NCBI GenBank assembly: GCA_024682415.1
Contig: JAIKZG010000009.1
Span: 145,257 to 209,256 of the forward strand
From: Prevotella sp.
GTDB lineage: Bacteria; Bacteroidota; Bacteroidia; Bacteroidales; Bacteroidaceae
Direction of reading: 5' to 3'
Length of the DNA stretch: 64,000 nt
Made by a program: the position numbers and the translations under genes. Position 1 is the first letter of the stretch, and each line of letters starts with the position of its first letter. The notes beneath the pieces were generated by a model. The model was not told the origin of the DNA. It searched no databases and was given only the letters and a program-made list of their open reading frames with translations. This document shows positions 44,921 through 55,260 of the stretch, in pieces.

Positions 44921-45211
44921 GGGAATGAAAATAAAAACAAGTTTTCATTTTGCATTCCTCTCGATTTAACGTAACTTTTGAGAAGTTAATTTCATCTCGG
45001 CATAAAAAAAGAATAAATTCTTTTTATTCTGCACTCGATTTTTAGCGAACTTTAGCTTCGCTGAAGTTACTCCATCTCGGGAATGAAAATAAAAACAAGC
45101 TTTCATTTTGCATTCCTCTCGATTTAACGTAACTTTTGAGAAGTTAATTTCATCTCGGCATAAAAAAAGAATAATTTCTTTTTATTCTGCACTCGATTTT
45201 AAGTAACTTTG
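44921..45211. repeat. Tandem ~79-bp hairpin modules upstream of holA
   Basis: Four related modules start at about 44923, 45001, 45081 and 45159. Modules 1 and 3 (GAATGAAAATAAAAACAAG...) are nearly identical, as are modules 2 and 4 (CATAAAAAAAGAATAA...). Each contains an A/T-rich stem, then CTCGATTT..., a second small stem and CATCTCGG. The last module runs into TAACTTTG (45204-45211), a -7 box 26 nt before the holA ATG; the earlier modules carry a TAACTTT-like sequence at the corresponding position. It looks like a duplicated promoter-proximal element. Confidence 0.8.
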
Positions 45212-45236
45212 TACAAAATTACAAAGAAAAAACAAT

Positions 45237-46265
45237 ATGGCAGGAAAAGCTGTAGGCCAATCTTATGAAATGATAATGCGCGACCTCAGAGCGGGCAAGT
45301 TTTCACCTCTTTATATATTAATGGGAGATGAAAGCTATTATATTGATAAGATTTGCGATTATATAGCAGGAAATGCGCTCCAGCCGGAAGAGCGGGATTT
45401 TAATCAGGATATTGTCTTCGGCAATGACGTTACGGTAAACAAGGTGCTCGATTTGGCAAAAGGTTTCCCGATGATGGCGGCGAGAAGGGTGGTGATAGTG
45501 AAGGAATCGCAAGACTTGAGCCACACGGAACTGCTTGAGAAATATTTCGAGAAGCCTGTGAAGAGCACGGTTCTCGTGTTTTGCCACAAAAACGGCTCTG
45601 TAGACAAGCGAAAGAAAATCCTTTCTTTGGCAATGGCTAATGGCGTGGTGTTTGAGAGCAACAAGAAAAAGGATTATGAACTTTCGCCTTTCATAGAGAA
45701 TTATCTGAAGGAGAGGGGAGTGGCGATAGAGAAAAAGGCTACGATGATGATGGTGGAGAATATCGGCTCTGATCTTCACAGGCTGATTTCAGAGCTTGAC
45801 AAGCTGCAAATCACTCTTCCAGCCAATGATAAACGCATCACTCCCGACATTGTGGAGAAGCAGATAGGTGTAAGTAAAGATTTCAATGGTTTTGAGCTGA
45901 GAAATGCCATTATTAGCAAGGACGTGTATAAGGCTAACGAGATTATGAAATATTTTGATAGCAACCCTAAGGCAGGTTCTCCTTATATGCTGTTGCCTCT
46001 CATCTTCAATTTCTTCGAAAATCTTATGCTTGCTTATTATTGCCCTAACCCACGAAATGAGCGCGAGCTCGCAGCTTTCTTAGGGCTGAAATCTTTGTGG
46101 GGAGTGCGCGACTATATCACGGGCATGAGGAATTTCACTGGAAGAAAGACAATGCAGATTATAGATAAGATTCGCGAAACTGATGCGAAAATTAAAGGCT
46201 TAGATTCTAAAAATACCCCGTCGGGGGACATAATGAAGGAGCTAATCTTCTTCATTTTGCACTAA
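45237..46265 (+). CDS. holA: DNA polymerase III delta subunit
   Basis: A 342-residue clamp-loader subunit. 'MIMRDLRAGKFSPLYILMGDESYYIDKICDYI' is the conserved N-terminus, replacing the Walker A of related AAA+ proteins. 'MAARRVVIVKESQDLS' and the helical C-terminal collar ('LMLAYYCPNPRNERELAAFLGLKSLWGVRDYI') complete the delta architecture. It opens the beta sliding clamp during loading at the replication fork. A TAACTTTG element lies 26 nt before the start at the end of a repeated module. A perfect terminator follows the stop. Confidence 0.9.
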   Translation: MAGKAVGQSYEMIMRDLRAGKFSPLYILMGDESYYIDKICDYIAGNALQPEERDFNQDIVFGNDVTVNKVLDLAKGFPMMAARRVVIVKESQDLSHTELLEKYFEKPVKSTVLVFCHKNGSVDKRKKILSLAMANGVVFESNKKKDYELSPFIENYLKERGVAIEKKATMMMVENIGSDLHRLISELDKLQITLPANDKRITPDIVEKQIGVSKDFNGFELRNAIISKDVYKANEIMKYFDSNPKAGSPYMLLPLIFNFFENLMLAYYCPNPRNERELAAFLGLKSLWGVRDYITGMRNFTGRKTMQIIDKIRETDAKIKGLDSKNTPSGDIMKELIFFILH

Positions 46266-46270
46266 AATAT

Positions 46271-46303
46271 AGCCCTTTTGATTGCTTCAAAAGGGCTTTT
46301 TCT
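46271..46303 (+). terminator. Terminator of holA
   Basis: A perfect 11-bp stem AGCCCTTTTGA / TCAAAAGGGCT, 5-nt loop and a TTTTTCTTTCTC run lie 5 nt after the stop. Confidence 0.9.
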
Positions 46304-46969
46304 TTCTCTTTTTCATTTTATCGTAGACATGAAATTTGGTAATAAAGTGCTGAATTTCATGTGAGTTATGCGTTTTATTCCTATCTGAGAATCGTGTATT
46401 TTCGTACTTCTCGCCAGTTGATTAGCTGTGGCTTGAAAACGCTGAAAAAGGGCAATTTGCGTTCGTCTGGATTTATCGTTTGCAAATTTTGTGATTTATG
46501 ATTTTATAATTTACGGTTTTAAATCTTTCTTTCTTCTAAATTTCTTTGCGATTTATAAATTAAAACAATAAAGCAATCAACTGAATTTATTCTTTAAAAC
46601 TTTATATATTAAAAGGTAAAATAACGCGTTGAATTATATAAACGTATGTGTATGCACTTTAATTCTTAAAGAATAACTATCTAAAATTTAATAAGTTACA
46701 TTTTACAATGCACGCAATATTTAGCTATTTACATATAGTTTGGTTCTCTGAATTTGCATATTATCTATAAATAGAGGGATTTATAATAATATAACTATCT
46801 ATATTTTAGTGTATTACAAATTTTGGTTGCTTAAAAACTTTGTTGAGGTTTATTCGTGGATAATTTATATCTCCGCAATTTATAGTATTCTCTCTTGATT
46901 TTATTTAGAATTATAAATTGATTTATGATAATAAAATTAAATTTAATAAAATAAATTATGGTTTATGTA
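46304..46969. other. AT-rich gene-free stretch
   Basis: About 665 nt with no plausible gene. Visible elements are a 9-bp inverted repeat CATGAAATT / AATTTCATG (46328-46361), a TATAAAT/ATTTATA palindrome near 46770, and two AACTATCTA-type near-repeats (around 46674 and 46793). The composition is markedly richer in A and T than the neighbouring genes, as in curved, silencer-bound or degenerated DNA. Confidence 0.5.
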
Positions 46970-47000
46970 TTGCAAGTTTTACGGAAAAGATTTATATTTG
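46970..47000 (+). promoter_or_regulatory. Promoter of the HTH regulator gene
   Basis: TTG (46970-46972), 20 nt, TATATTTG (46993-47000). It lies inside the longer ORF given by the track, so translation must start downstream, at 47048. Confidence 0.65.
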
Positions 47001-47047
47001 TAAATGCATTGGCAAATGTGCCAGAAATTACACTTAAAAAGACTATA

Positions 47048-47548
47048 ATGGATATGAAAGATAGAATTCGCCAATTGATGGAGAGTCAAAAAATGTCACA
47101 GCAAACTTTTGCTGATGCTATAGGATTGTCACCGGCAACATTGAGTAACATTTTTAATGGAAGGACAAAACCTACCCTAAATCATGTTGATGCAATCATG
47201 TCGTGTTTTCCAAATCTTAATCTTGGATGGTTGCTCTATGGTCAGGGTGATATGTATGTGCCATCAGATGGCAATGATGTTGATGGCAATAATTCTGCAT
47301 CGGATGATGATATGGGTGAAAATGCCGGTGGTGTTTCATTTTCTGATGGTGGCGCAAATATGATGGCAGGTCAGAATGATCTGTGGAATGGCGCTCCTAC
47401 TCCACAGGGTGGCAATATGGCAAAAAATCAGGGCAGAAAGATTGTTGCGCCAGAAGTGAAATATTCTGACAAACCGCAACGCCAGATTACGGAGATAAGA
47501 ATCTTCTTTGATGATCAGACTTGGGAAACGTTTGTTCCTAAAAAATGA
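47048..47548 (+). CDS. XRE-family helix-turn-helix protein
   Basis: A 166-residue protein when started at 'MDMKDRIRQLMESQKMS'; the 30 upstream residues in the track precede and overlap the promoter. The Cro/C1-type HTH spans about residues 3-58, with 'SQQTFADAIGLSPATLSNIFNGRTKPTLNHV' as the recognition unit, followed by 'FPNLNLGWLLYGQGDMY', common in Bacteroidales regulators. The rest is acidic and then Gly/Asn-rich and probably disordered, ending in 'QITEIRIFFDDQTWETFVPK'. The 5' leader would be ~40 nt. Its targets are unknown. It may be co-regulated with, but is probably not co-transcribed with, pyrK, which has its own promoter. Confidence 0.8.
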   Translation: MDMKDRIRQLMESQKMSQQTFADAIGLSPATLSNIFNGRTKPTLNHVDAIMSCFPNLNLGWLLYGQGDMYVPSDGNDVDGNNSASDDDMGENAGGVSFSDGGANMMAGQNDLWNGAPTPQGGNMAKNQGRKIVAPEVKYSDKPQRQITEIRIFFDDQTWETFVPKK

Positions 47549-47611
47549 AAATGGGTTAATATGTTTGTGCAAAGATGTGGTTATATTTAAGCAAAAAATA
47601 AATAAAATTAT

Positions 47612-47642
47612 TTTGTACTACAATTTAAGTACACTACCTTTG
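47612..47642 (+). promoter_or_regulatory. pyrKD promoter with an inverted repeat in the spacer
   Basis: TTTG (47612-47615), 19 nt, TACCTTTG (47635-47642): exact consensus. Between the boxes lies GTACT-N8-AGTAC (47615-47632), a 5-bp dyad well placed for an operator. Confidence 0.75.
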
Positions 47643-47662
47643 CACAAACATATTATAATGTG

Positions 47663-48442
47663 ATGAAGAAATATTGTGTAGACTTGACGGTAAAGTCTAT
47701 TGAGAGGTTGAGTGATAAGCATGTTCTTATTAAACTAACCGATGAAAAACCGTTGCCTGATATGGTGCCAGGACAATTTGTAGAGATAAAGGTGGATGGC
47801 TCTTCTTCCACTTTCCTGCGTCGCCCTATTTCAATTAATTTTTTTAGTCGTGAACAAAATGAGATGTGGTTGCTTGTCGCTACCGTTGGCGACGGCACAA
47901 TGGCTCTCGCAAAGTTGAATACGGGCGATAAACTTAGTTGCTTATTCCCTCTTGGCAATGGCTTTTCTATGCAGCCGAAGAATGGTGGCAAGAAAGTGTT
48001 GTTAGTCGGAGGTGGCGTAGGTGTAGCTCCTCTGCTTTATATGGGCAGCGAGCTGAAAAAGCAAGGTTTGCAGCCTACATTCTTGCTCGGAGCACGAAGC
48101 AAAAACGATTTGCTTGAGCTGGATTTATTTGAGGAGATAGGCGATGTATGCGTAACCACGGAAGACGGCTCATTGGGCGAGAAAGGTTTTGTCACCAATC
48201 ACAGCATTCTTAATAATGTGGTGTTCGACTTGATAAGCTGCTGCGGTCCTAAGCCGATGATGATGGCTGTGGCGCGCTACGCGAAGAAAGCGGATATAGA
48301 ATGTGAGGTTTCTCTTGAGAATATGATGGCTTGCGGACTCGGAGCATGTCTTTGCTGTGTGGAAAAGACGGTGGAAGGCAATGTATGCGTGTGCAAGGAA
48401 GGACCTGTATTTAATATTAATAAACTGACATGGCAAATCTAA
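47663..48442 (+). CDS. pyrK: Dihydroorotate dehydrogenase electron-transfer subunit
   Basis: The track starts at a GTG (47660); the ATG at 47663 is preferred. The ~259-residue flavoprotein has an FAD domain ('[11 protein letters not shown]' is the RxxS FAD motif), an NAD domain ('[17 protein letters not shown]') and a C-terminal 2Fe-2S cluster site ('[12 protein letters not shown]...CVCKEGP'). It passes electrons from PyrD to NAD+ in pyrimidine synthesis. It overlaps pyrD by 13 nt, so expression is coupled, and the pair has an exact-consensus promoter with a possible operator. Confidence 0.92.
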   Translation: MKKYCVDLTVKSIERLSDKHVLIKLTDEKPLPDMVPGQFVEIKVDGSSSTFLRRPISINFFSREQNEMWLLVATVGDGTMALAKLNTGDKLSCLFPLGNGFSMQPKNGGKKVLLVGGGVGVAPLLYMGSELKKQGLQPTFLLGARSKNDLLELDLFEEIGDVCVTTEDGSLGEKGFVTNHSILNNVVFDLISCCGPKPMMMAVARYAKKADIECEVSLENMMACGLGACLCCVEKTVEGNVCVCKEGPVFNINKLTWQI

Positions 48443-49338
48443 ACGTAGAAATAGGTAAACTCGCGTTGAAAAATCCCGTAATGACTGCTTCTGGCACGTT
48501 TGGTTATGGATTGGAGTTTGCTGATATCGTTCCTTTGGATGGTATCGGCGGAATAATCGTTAAGGGCACAACTCTTGAACCTCGTCAGGGTAATGATTAT
48601 CCTCGTATGGCAGAAACGCCTCAGGGCATGCTTAATTGCGTGGGATTGCAGAATAAGGGTGCAGATTACTTCTGTAAGCACATTTATCCGCAGATAAAGG
48701 ACATAGATACTAATATGATTGTAAATGTGTCGGGTTCTTCTCCTGATAATTATGCAGCCTGTGCCGCAAAAATCAACGAGCTGGAGAATATTCCCGCAAT
48801 TGAGCTTAATATCTCATGCCCGAATGTGAAAGACGGCGGAATGGCTTTCGGTGTTACTTGTGAGGGTGCGGCAAGCGTGGTAAAGGCTGTGCGCAAGGCG
48901 TATGACAAGACTCTTATCGTAAAGCTCTCGCCAAACGTCACAAATATAGCTGATATTGCCCGTGCCTGTGAAGCTGAGGGCGCAGACTGTGTTTCCTTGA
49001 TAAACACTCTTATGGGTATGGCTATCGATATTGAGCATCGATGCCCGAAATTGAGCATTAAGACTGGCGGACTTAGTGGCCCTGCAGTTAAGCCTGTTGC
49101 CGTGCGCATGGTTTGGCAAGTGAGTGATGCCGTTAAGATTCCTGTTATCGGATTGGGCGGTATCTCTACGGCTGAAGATGCGATAGAATTCCTGATGGCT
49201 GGTGCGTCGGCAATAGAAATAGGTACTGCCAATTTTATCGACCCTGCTACTACTATAAAGGTGCGCGACGGTATTAATATGTGGCTTGATGAGCATAATG
49301 TGAAGTCTGTGAAAGACATCATCGGAGCTGCAAAATAA
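48430..49338 (+). CDS. pyrD: Dihydroorotate dehydrogenase, class 1B catalytic subunit
   Basis: A 302-residue FMN-dependent TIM barrel that oxidises dihydroorotate to orotate. '[15 protein letters not shown]' opens the barrel. '[14 protein letters not shown]' carries the catalytic cysteine that defines class 1, and '[30 protein letters not shown]' binds the FMN phosphate. Class 1B is confirmed by the adjoining pyrK, which overlaps by 13 nt. A perfect terminator follows the stop. Confidence 0.94.
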   Translation: MANLNVEIGKLALKNPVMTASGTFGYGLEFADIVPLDGIGGIIVKGTTLEPRQGNDYPRMAETPQGMLNCVGLQNKGADYFCKHIYPQIKDIDTNMIVNVSGSSPDNYAACAAKINELENIPAIELNISCPNVKDGGMAFGVTCEGAASVVKAVRKAYDKTLIVKLSPNVTNIADIARACEAEGADCVSLINTLMGMAIDIEHRCPKLSIKTGGLSGPAVKPVAVRMVWQVSDAVKIPVIGLGGISTAEDAIEFLMAGASAIEIGTANFIDPATTIKVRDGINMWLDEHNVKSVKDIIGAAK

Positions 49339-49385
49339 TAGAAAAAAGCGAATAAAGGCGTTATCGCCTGCTTCTTATAACAAAT

Positions 49386-49422
49386 AAAAAGCGGATGTGT
49401 TTTGATTGCACATCCGCTTTTT
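49386..49422. terminator. Bidirectional terminator between pyrD and dnaJ
   Basis: A stem AAAAAGCGGATGTG / CACATCCGCTTTTT with a 9-nt loop lies between converging genes. Confidence 0.9.
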
Positions 49423-49451
49423 CTTATTTAATATTGATTTCTCTTACAGAC

Positions 49452-50621
49452 TTATTTGAAATAGTTCTTAAACTTCTCAAAGATTGTCTTCTTTGTAGCG
49501 TCGTCACCTTTGAAGTTGTCGCTGTCCTTAAACTTCTCAATGGCTTTCTTCTCGTCCTTTGACAATGTCTTAGGCACATATACGCTGATGTTGATAAGGA
49601 TGTCGCCCTTGCCAGAGCCATAGCCCTGAACGGCTGGCAATCCTTTGCCACGCAGACGAAGAGTTTTGCCAGGCTGAGTGCCAGGTTCAATCTTTATCTT
49701 CACCTTTGTGCCCTCAATGGTAGGTATTTCAGCTTCGCCACCGAGAGTAGCGGTAGGGAAGTCGAGTAGGAGGTTGTAAATCACGTCCTGTCCGTCGCGA
49801 ACGAATGTATCGTTCTTCTCCTCGCTGATGAATACCTGAATATCGCCTGTTATGCCATTGTGCTGACCAGCGTTACCCTTGCCCTGAGCTGTTACCACCA
49901 TGCCCTCGGCTACGCCTGCAGGGATGTTGATTTCGATAACTTCCTCACCCTTGACAACACCCGTGCCATGACATTCGTGACATTTGTTCTTTATAATTGT
50001 TCCCTCACCGTGGCAGTCAGGACATTCTGTCTGTGTCTGCATCATGCCGAACATAGAGCGAACGGTACGCATTACGACGCCCGAACCATGACATGTAGGA
50101 CATGTTTCCGCGCCGCTGCCTGCCTCTGCTCCTGTGCCGTGGCAATGCTTACATTCTACATCCTTTTTCACCTTGAATTTCTTGGTAACGCCTGTCATAA
50201 TCTCCTGCAAGGTGAGCGTTACTCTCAGGCGCAAATCGGCACCGCGATATTGTGGCTTGCGTCCGCCACGACCACCGCCGAAGCCTCCGAAACCACCAAA
50301 GCCTTCAAATCCACCACGACCACCGAAAATGTCGCCGAAAGCAGAGAAAATGTCGTCCATAGAGAAGTCACCTCCTCCGAATCCGCCTGCGCCACCGCCC
50401 GGAGCATTGAATCCAAACTGGTCGTATTGCTGACGTTTCTTCGGGTCGTGGAGCACATCATAAGCCTCCGCAGCCTCCTTGAACTTCTCCTCAGCTTCTT
50501 TGTTGCCGGGGTTGCGATCAGGGTGATATTTTATAGCAAGCTTTCTATAAGCTTTCTTTATCTGGTCTTCTGTAGCATTCTTGTCAACGCCCAGAACTTC
50601 ATAATAATCTCTTTTTGCCAT
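49452..50621 (-). CDS. dnaJ: Chaperone DnaJ
   Basis: A 389-residue Hsp40. The J domain has the 'HPDRNPG' motif needed to stimulate DnaK. A long Gly/Phe region follows (about residues 73-125, '[27 protein letters not shown]'). Four CxxCxGxG zinc-finger units come next ('CKHCHGTG', 'CPTCHGSG', 'CPDCHGEG', 'CHECHGTG'), then the peptide-binding C-terminal domains. It is 47 nt downstream of grpE on the same strand, the usual Bacteroidales grpE-dnaJ order. Confidence 0.96.
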   Translation of the reverse strand: MAKRDYYEVLGVDKNATEDQIKKAYRKLAIKYHPDRNPGNKEAEEKFKEAAEAYDVLHDPKKRQQYDQFGFNAPGGGAGGFGGGDFSMDDIFSAFGDIFGGRGGFEGFGGFGGFGGGRGGRKPQYRGADLRLRVTLTLQEIMTGVTKKFKVKKDVECKHCHGTGAEAGSGAETCPTCHGSGVVMRTVRSMFGMMQTQTECPDCHGEGTIIKNKCHECHGTGVVKGEEVIEINIPAGVAEGMVVTAQGKGNAGQHNGITGDIQVFISEEKNDTFVRDGQDVIYNLLLDFPTATLGGEAEIPTIEGTKVKIKIEPGTQPGKTLRLRGKGLPAVQGYGSGKGDILINISVYVPKTLSKDEKKAIEKFKDSDNFKGDDATKKTIFEKFKNYFK

Positions 50622-50668
50622 AATCTTATGTTCTTATTGAACTGTTTTGCTCTTTCCGAACTATGCTG

Positions 50669-51265
50669 TTATTGTCCTACCGCAACTTTCGCGTGTCTGA
50701 TAACCTTGTCGTTGAGCGTATAGCCGTTCAACACGCAGTCGATGATTTTGCCCTTCTTGTCATCGCCCATGCCAGGCACCATCGCAATGGCTTCGTGGAA
50801 ATCTACGTCGAAGTCTTTGCCTTCGGTCTCGATTTTCTTCACGCCCATGCTGCCAAGCACTTTGATAAACTTCTGAGCGATAAGTTCCCATCCTTCCTCA
50901 AGCTTCTCGGCACTCTCTGCCTTGTCGGCATTGGCAATAGCGCGCTCCATATCGTCGAGGATAGGGAGAATGGCATTCACCGTCTTCTCGCTGCCGTTGA
51001 GGATAAGCTCTGCCTTTTCCTTTATGGTGCGCTTCTTGTAGTTATCAAATTCCGCTACTGTGCGCAGATATTTGTCTTTCAGCTCCGCAATCTGCTGTTC
51101 GGCTTCAGCCAAAGCTTCTTCCGGAGTTTTTTCTTTTGTTTCTTCTTCCGCTGTCTGCTCCTCAGCCTTGTTTTCTTCGGTAGCAGCCTCTTGTGTAGAA
51201 TCCTCGTTGTTCATAGCAGGATTCTCTTCCTGAATGTCTTTCTTTATATCTTTTTCGTTTGCCAT
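50669..51265 (-). CDS. grpE: Nucleotide exchange factor GrpE
   Basis: The start is set at 51265 ('MANEKDIKKDIQEEN'); the 19 extra residues in the track run into the upstream terminator region. The 198-residue protein has a highly acidic, low-complexity first third, a long coiled-coil helix ('EALAEAEQQIAELKDKYLRTVAEFDNYKKR') and the C-terminal beta domain ('GEDFDVDFHEAIAMVPG'-type, here 'GKDFDVDFHEAIAMVPG'). It releases ADP from DnaK. It precedes dnaJ by 47 nt. Confidence 0.94.
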   Translation of the reverse strand: MANEKDIKKDIQEENPAMNNEDSTQEAATEENKAEEQTAEEETKEKTPEEALAEAEQQIAELKDKYLRTVAEFDNYKKRTIKEKAELILNGSEKTVNAILPILDDMERAIANADKAESAEKLEEGWELIAQKFIKVLGSMGVKKIETEGKDFDVDFHEAIAMVPGMGDDKKGKIIDCVLNGYTLNDKVIRHAKVAVGQ

Positions 51266-51297
51266 AATTATATCTTTGTTTCTATAATATATACATA

Positions 51298-51368
51298 CAA
51301 AAAACATGCCAAACGGGTACAATCATGCTCCTTTTTCGCATAGCTGTGCCGATTTGGCATGTTTTTTA
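51298..51368 (-). terminator. Terminator of the ABC-F gene
   Basis: A 14-bp stem (AAAAACATGCCAAA / TTTGGCATGTTTTT) with a ~38-nt loop lies just past the ABC-F stop on the minus strand. It ends ~35 nt before the grpE start. Confidence 0.75.
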
Positions 51369-51388
51369 TGAAGTTTTAATATATTATG

Positions 51389-53011
<1,623 letters not shown>

Positions 53012-53043
53012 TTAAATTTATATACGATTTTACAAAATCGGTG

Positions 53044-53074
53044 CAAAGGTACTCATTTTCTTTGTGATAACAAA
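53044..53074 (-). promoter_or_regulatory. Promoter of the ABC-F gene
   Basis: Minus strand: TTTG (53074-53071), 19 nt, TACCTTTG (53051-53044). Exact consensus. Confidence 0.78.
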
Positions 53075-53086
53075 AATAAAAAAAGT

Positions 53087-53130
53087 CAAAAGACTCAAAT
53101 CTTCCCGGTTTAGAAGAATTGAGCCTTTTG
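53087..53130 (-). terminator. Terminator of rplU-rpmA
   Basis: A long stem CAAAAG-a-CTCAA-a-TCTTC paired with GAAGA-a-TTGAG-c-CTTTTG, interrupted only by single mismatches, followed on the minus strand by a T-rich run. Confidence 0.82.
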
Positions 53131-53198
53131 TGTTTGTTTGGAATAATATATTGAAATAAATTCGAATCGCTTTAATTTAAAATGCGACTCAGCGAACC

Positions 53199-53468
53199 TT
53201 AAGCTTCTGCTCCAGATTCAGGAATGACTGAAACGAAACTCTTGTTCTTGCGACCCTTGTGGAACTGTACAGTACCATCAACGAGTGCATAGAGAGTGTC
53301 GTCCTTACCAATAGCAACGTTAGTGCTTGGATTGTGCTTTGTGCCACGCTGACGAACGATGATGTTGCCTGCTACGCACTTCTGTCCACCCCAAATCTTT
53401 ACGCCTAATCTCTGTGAAGCTGATTCACGTCCGTTCTTAGAACTACCTACACCTTTTTTGTGTGCCAT
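53199..53468 (-). CDS. rpmA: 50S ribosomal protein L27
   Basis: An 89-residue L27. The N-terminus '[29 protein letters not shown]' reaches the peptidyl-transferase centre in the ribosome; no cleaved N-terminal extension (as in Firmicutes) is present. '[29 protein letters not shown]' is the family core. It is 18 nt downstream of rplU and is followed by a strong terminator. Confidence 0.97.
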   Translation of the reverse strand: MAHKKGVGSSKNGRESASQRLGVKIWGGQKCVAGNIIVRQRGTKHNPSTNVAIGKDDTLYALVDGTVQFHKGRKNKSFVSVIPESGAEA

Positions 53469-53486
53469 GATGAATTTCCTCCGTTT

Positions 53487-53804
53487 TTAAGCGATTACTT
53501 GTTTAACTTCTACCTGAGTGAACTGTGCGCGGTGACCGTTCTTCTTGCGAGAATCCTTGCGACGCTTCATCTTGAAGACGATAATCTTATCGCCCTTTAC
53601 GAGTGGGTTCACTACTTCTACTACTACCTTAGCACCTTCTACAGTTGGTGCACCTACTGTGACTGTACCCTCGTTGTCTACGAGCAATACCTTGTCAAAT
53701 TCAACAGTCTTGCCTTCTTCGGCGTCCTTGATACGGTTTACAAAGAGCTTCTTGCCCTCTTCAACCTTGAACTGCTGACCGTTAATTTCTACAATTGCGT
53801 ACAT
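53487..53804 (-). CDS. rplU: 50S ribosomal protein L21
   Basis: A 105-residue L21 that binds 23S rRNA domain II/VI near L20. '[25 protein letters not shown]' and the basic '[23 protein letters not shown]' block are diagnostic. It leads the rplU-rpmA transcript. The ~90-nt leader is structured and may allow autogenous control (see the regulatory entry). Confidence 0.97.
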   Translation of the reverse strand: MYAIVEINGQQFKVEEGKKLFVNRIKDAEEGKTVEFDKVLLVDNEGTVTVGAPTVEGAKVVVEVVNPLVKGDKIIVFKMKRRKDSRKKNGHRAQFTQVEVKQVIA

Positions 53805-53805
53805 T

Positions 53806-53900
53806 TATTTTAATTATATAAACGGGTTTTTCCGCAAGGCGAATGGAGCATCTACCATTACTTGTTCGAGCCTTTACGGACTAAATCGGCTGCAAAGGTA
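53806..53900 (-). promoter_or_regulatory. rplU promoter -7 element and structured leader
   Basis: TACCTTTG (53900-53893, minus) starts a leader of ~85 nt. It folds into an outer stem TCCG-AAGGC with GCCTT-CGGA enclosing AATGG-tagatgct-CCATT. The closed two-stem form placed just ahead of a ribosomal operon resembles autogenous r-protein leaders. Which protein would bind is not known to me. Confidence 0.5.
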
Positions 53901-53946
53901 CTAACTTTCCTTCTAATGAGGATTGCTTATATTATTCGCATTTATA

Positions 53947-55254
53947 TTATTTAACGTTATTTAGTAGGAAATTCTTAAATGCGCCGAAATCATTGTCCAT
54001 CAACACACTTTGTTTCTTTCCTTTCATAAATGCCGCCAGTCTTTCGGGTATTTCCACTTCCGCTCCGATGATTTCTTCCACCGTGTCTTTGAATTTCGCG
54101 GGGTGGGCAGTTTCGCAGAACACTCCCGTTTCGCCATCTTTCAGTCCTTCTTTCAACGCGCGGTAGCCACAGGCTCCATGAGGGTCGAGAATATATCCGT
54201 CGATTTCATAGCAGGCTTTCATCGTTTCGCCTATCTGCTCGTCGCTGTAGGTAGCTCCGCTCACATGGCTTTTGATTGTTTCCCATGAGCCATCGTATAG
54301 GTCGAGAATGCGTGCGAAGTTGCTTGGCGCGCCCACGTCCATAGCGTTTGCCAACGTGTGCAAACTTGCCTTCGGTTCATATTTTCCTGTAAGCAGATAC
54401 TTATAGAAAATGTCGTTGGCGTTGTTGGCAGCGATAAATCTCTTTATTGGCAGTCCCATCTGCTGACCGAATAAGGCTGCTGTGATGTTGCCGAAGTTTC
54501 CGCTCGGCACGCACACCACAAAGTCTTTTGCCTTGCCCAGCTTCTTTGCCTGTGCGTAGGCATTGAAATAATAGAATGCCTGTGGCAAGAATCGTGCCAC
54601 ATTTATGGAGTTGGCAGAAGTGAGCTTCATCTTTGCGTTAAGCTCCTTGTCCATGAAAGCGTTCTTCACGAGAGCCTGGCAGTCGTCGAACACGCCGTCT
54701 ACTTCTATGGCTGTTATGTTTTGTCCGAGGGTGGTAAACTGGCTTTCCTGTATCTTGCTCACCTTGCCTTTAGGATAGAGCACATACACATGAATGCCTT
54801 CCACACCGAGGAAACCATTTGCCACGGCAGAACCAGTGTCGCCACTTGTCGCCACGAGCACATTCACTTCCTCTTTGCCTTCCTGCTTAGTGAAATATTG
54901 CAGCAGTCGTGCCATGAATCGCGCGCCCACATCCTTGAATGCCAGCGTAGGGCCATGAAACAGTTCAAGAGAATATATGTTTTCCTCCACCTTTTTTATA
55001 GGAGTGGGGAATGAAAGAGTGTCGTAAACAATCTTTTTCAGTGCTTCGTGTTCTACGTCTTCACCGAAGAATGCCTTTGCCACTTCGTAAGACATTTCCT
55101 GAAACGACATTTTGTCAATGCTTTCAAAGAAATTCTGTGGCAACTTATTGATTTTCTCAGGCATATACAAGCCTTTATCTGGCGCAAGACCTTTCACTAC
55201 GGCTTCATGCAGTGTGGCTAATGGCGCCTGCTTGTTGGTACTATAATATTTCAT
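53947..55254 (-). CDS. thrC: Threonine synthase
   Basis: A 435-residue PLP enzyme turning O-phosphohomoserine into threonine. The PLP lysine lies in 'LAFKDVGARFMARLL', the phosphate cup in 'VATSGDTGSAVANGF', and the characteristic N-terminus is 'MKYYSTNKQAPLATLHEAVVKGL'. It is the last gene of thrA / apgM-like / thrC, separated from the middle gene by only 6 nt. Confidence 0.95.
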   Translation of the reverse strand: MKYYSTNKQAPLATLHEAVVKGLAPDKGLYMPEKINKLPQNFFESIDKMSFQEMSYEVAKAFFGEDVEHEALKKIVYDTLSFPTPIKKVEENIYSLELFHGPTLAFKDVGARFMARLLQYFTKQEGKEEVNVLVATSGDTGSAVANGFLGVEGIHVYVLYPKGKVSKIQESQFTTLGQNITAIEVDGVFDDCQALVKNAFMDKELNAKMKLTSANSINVARFLPQAFYYFNAYAQAKKLGKAKDFVVCVPSGNFGNITAALFGQQMGLPIKRFIAANNANDIFYKYLLTGKYEPKASLHTLANAMDVGAPSNFARILDLYDGSWETIKSHVSGATYSDEQIGETMKACYEIDGYILDPHGACGYRALKEGLKDGETGVFCETAHPAKFKDTVEEIIGAEVEIPERLAAFMKGKKQSVLMDNDFGAFKNFLLNNVK

Positions 55255-55260
55255 GATAAA

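Noticed and set aside
44440-44955. Type I restriction system
   Set aside because: Only an HsdR N-terminal-like domain is present; no HsdM or HsdS or helicase accompanies it, and the position next to holA is conserved in the order.
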